Part shown: one piece after another, positions 61,723 through 64,000 of the stretch
How the letters are laid out: each line of letters starts with the position of its first letter
Numbering within the stretch: the first letter of the stretch is position 1
Assembly: GCA_949126835.1 (NCBI GenBank)
Contig: OX421497.1
Coordinates: forward strand, 7,220,191-7,284,190
Origin: Anisus vortex
Lineage: Eukaryota > Mollusca > Gastropoda > Planorbidae
Length of the DNA stretch: 64,000 bases
Direction: 5' to 3'
Program-made: the position numbers and the translations under genes
Notes under the pieces: model-generated
What the model was told of the DNA's origin: nothing
Databases searched by the model: none
The model's input: the letters and a program-made list of their open reading frames with translations, nothing else

Positions 61723-63554
61723 CAGGAGTCGGCAACCTAAGGCTCGCGTGCCAAACTTGGCACGCAGAGCGATTTTCAATGTCACGCGAGAGATCTCCAA
61801 GACATGTTTTCTATTGATGAAAAAAACAACATTTTCCGGTTCTGAATGAGGAAAACTGACTGTTGAAGTCGATGTTTGTCAATGACAGAGCGATGCATTT
61901 CACTGAGTTGAACGCATTTACAAGGATGTGGTCAAACAGCACTTAAACTTTGAGACCACTGGAATGGATATGAATATATCTTGAGTGAAATCAATTTCGA
62001 AAGGCATCTATCTATATTAAGATAGATAGTTGGGCTTTTTCAGAAGCCCACCGAAGCACTCAAAATGGAGTTTCAAGACTTTCAAAATCATGGACTCTTT
62101 TTGTTCATACCTCATCAAGCCTAACTGGCTTGAACTTACTACAATCATCTTAGATGCAGGTAGATGTTTTTCGTTTAAAGTATCGTATTGGCGATTTTAA
62201 AACGCAGACAGTTGAATTTTAAACATTTAAAGAAATGGGCATCGAAATCAGACTTAATTTGCGGGAAAATCTGGATGAAAACTGCTTAGGAAAGTCATCT
62301 GCTTTTCTCAACTGCCAGGCATTCACTCTAAATTCAAGTTCAACTTACACTTGTGAACAGTATTTATTGCACATGAAAGCTGTGTTAAGTATTCAAAGAG
62401 GTCACTTATACTTTACTACTCAGAAATAACTAAATATGTATCTGTCATTATAAATTTGTGAAGATCATTCCAGACAAGGCGCTCATTAATTGATACAGAT
62501 TAGTTACATTTAAAAGAGTTTTTATGCTCATCTTCTATAATTAAACATCAATAAAAGTAATTCTAAAACATTTTTCATATTAATTTAATAAATATAAGAG
62601 ACTTTTTTCATAGCATTATGTTATGCAATTGTTGTAATTATTAATGTTTAAAACATAAACTCCTTAAGGTTAAATGGACAAACAATTAATGCAGTAAATG
62701 TTTATTTACAACTGTTAAACGTAAATTAATTGTGTACCTCTAATCATTAAATCTTGTAATGAATACCGTAATGCTGGATTTACATAAAGAAATAATTAGT
62801 CAGTAATATTATTTATATTACAAAACATAACTTGTTTGGCATCACTAATGAATATAAATTTTCAATCTTTATCTTAATTAAAGGGAAATAATTAGCCCAT
62901 TTTATTTGTGCTAATATTTCTAATATTATGTTGTTGTTGTTTTTTTATTTTATAAAAGACTAAATGGCCAACTATTTTCAACAACTTTTAACTTTATAAT
63001 GACCAAATTAAAAAAAATAATTGAAAATTATATAAATTTCATGTGACTAAAAAAATATTTGCACATTTACGGTTTTGAGCATTACATTGACTACTCAGTT
63101 TGTATGATCACATTGTATCAATTCTTCTAAATGATAACCTTAAGGAAACGCAAAACTCGAATGTAAAACAAATAAAACAAAACCTTAGTTTAAATAAGAA
63201 TAAAATATTAAAATAAATAATAGCAGATGATAGATCCTAATCTTGACAACCAATAGGTAATGTTGACAAAATAGTTACAATAATGTAAAAGTTTAGTAAT
63301 TAAATTTGGTATTAATGCAAATAGAAAGGATCAAAAACACGTTATATTTGTATATTAAATATAAAACGCTTTCACAGTTGTCTCTATATATTTAATTTGC
63401 TTTTGGCATTGGTCTTGCTACGGAGTTAAATTAATTGTCTTATTTTTAAAAAAAAAGTATAAAAGAGCAGGTTGACTTTTAGGCTATTGGCACGCTGAAA
63501 GATTTCTAGACATTCTAGTTTGGCACACCGTTAGCAAAAGGTTGCCGACCCCTG
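61723..63554 (+). mobile_element. 1.83-kb hAT element with TIRs and TSD
   Basis: Ends CAGGAGTCGGCAACC and GGTTGCCGACCCCTG. 8-bp flanks GTCTAGTC (61715-61722) and GTCTAGTA (63555-63562). It carries the transposase remnant at 62030-62429. About 60 bp at each end matches the small MITEs of the same family, so these are deletion derivatives (inference). Confidence 0.88.
62235..62429 (+). pseudogene. hAT transposase C-terminal remnant
   Basis: Contains SSTYTCEQYLLHMKAVLS, matching the FGSTYxCEQxFSxMK core of the hAT C-terminal dimerisation domain, then a premature end. The upstream frame (62030-62220) matches 1122-1322 and 25242-25424 and is disrupted. Confidence 0.72.
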
Positions 63555-63741
63555 GTCTAGTACATTCATTTAAAGGGGTAAACAAATAAATTTTATATAG
63601 GGTGCAGTGAACGAAGGGCGATTGGAATTAGATGTGAGGTGGACGAAACCGAGGATGTATTATAAAGAGATCGCTCATGTTAGCCAATCAGCATTGGATG
63701 TCGTGGAAAATGGCGTCGCTTCACTTACGAGATTGATATAT

Positions 63742-63743
63742 CA

Positions 63744-63812
<69 letters not shown>
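63742..63812. repeat. AT dinucleotide microsatellite
   Basis: (AT)n of about 35 units. The remaining 190 bp of the window hold no recognisable feature. Confidence 0.95.
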
Positions 63813-63814
<2 letters not shown>

Positions 63815-64000
63815 ACATCCACAATCCCCTTGTGGCCAGAGCTGTGTAGTTCTTGCTGATAATTCTCGTTAGTCCTAGGGTAGACTTTAGTTATTATTAT
63901 TTATGTTTCAGTATTACACGAACTCTTCTTATAGTCCTGAGCACAAACTCAGTATTTGTGTTCCAACAGTTCCTTTCCTTGACATTAGAGTAGTAGATAC

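Overview
The window looks like nuclear DNA of a mollusc, most probably a freshwater pulmonate snail. The reasons are short exons with GT-AG introns of kilobase length, AT-rich introns full of TATC/GATA microsatellites, hAT and THAP (P-element-like) transposon relics, LINE tails, and one very abundant tRNA-headed SINE with the box-B-like motif GGTTCGAATCC. The taxon comes from recognising these repeats and is an inference. There is no prokaryotic gene, CRISPR array or rRNA.

The host coding content I can support is two genes, both on the minus strand, head to tail. Gene B (56915 to 36674) has 15 coding exons whose phases all close: 5328 nt, 1775 aa. Gene A (about 36356 to 3968) has 14 recognised coding exons and about 480-500 aa. 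Most of these exons are too short to stand out as ORFs. I found them by joining splice acceptors and donors with compatible phases and by aligning the two genes. Both encode a divergent AGC-class protein kinase fold. Four exons that code for the same parts of the fold have identical lengths in the two genes (92, 63, 81 and 111 nt), so the genes are paralogues from a tandem duplication. Both appear to be pseudokinases. In gene B, HRD reads LRN and DFG reads DFS. In gene A, HRD reads HRS, DFG reads DIE and the VAIK lysine is shifted. Neither has a glycine-rich loop. Gene B ends in one 4-kb exon encoding a Ser/Asp/Glu-rich tail of about 1330 residues; gene A ends in a short acidic tail. From memory, the closest known type is the RSK-like (RPS6KC1/RPS6KL1) pseudokinase group, but this is unconfirmed.

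Layout. 1-3.8 kb: decayed hAT element and short repeats. 3.97-36.4 kb: gene A, its introns packed with minisatellites, SINEs and MITEs. 36.67-56.9 kb: gene B, with RTE-like LINE tails, SINEs and a large GATA/GACA array in its introns. 57-64 kb: repeats only, including a THAP-domain transposon relic and a 1.83-kb hAT element with its inverted ends and a near-perfect 8-bp target duplication. That element looks like the longer relative of the small CAGGGGTCGGCAACC-type MITEs scattered across the window.

Tandem arrays repeatedly sit against gene A exons, and one supplies a splice acceptor. Two copies of the common SINE have grown internal tandem arrays (137 bp and 48 bp). A 30-bp minisatellite of about 32 units has arisen inside a hAT relic. 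The long repetitive ORFs on both strands (YLSI-, FLSVSIY-, LLFVLTY-type) are translations of these arrays and are not genes.
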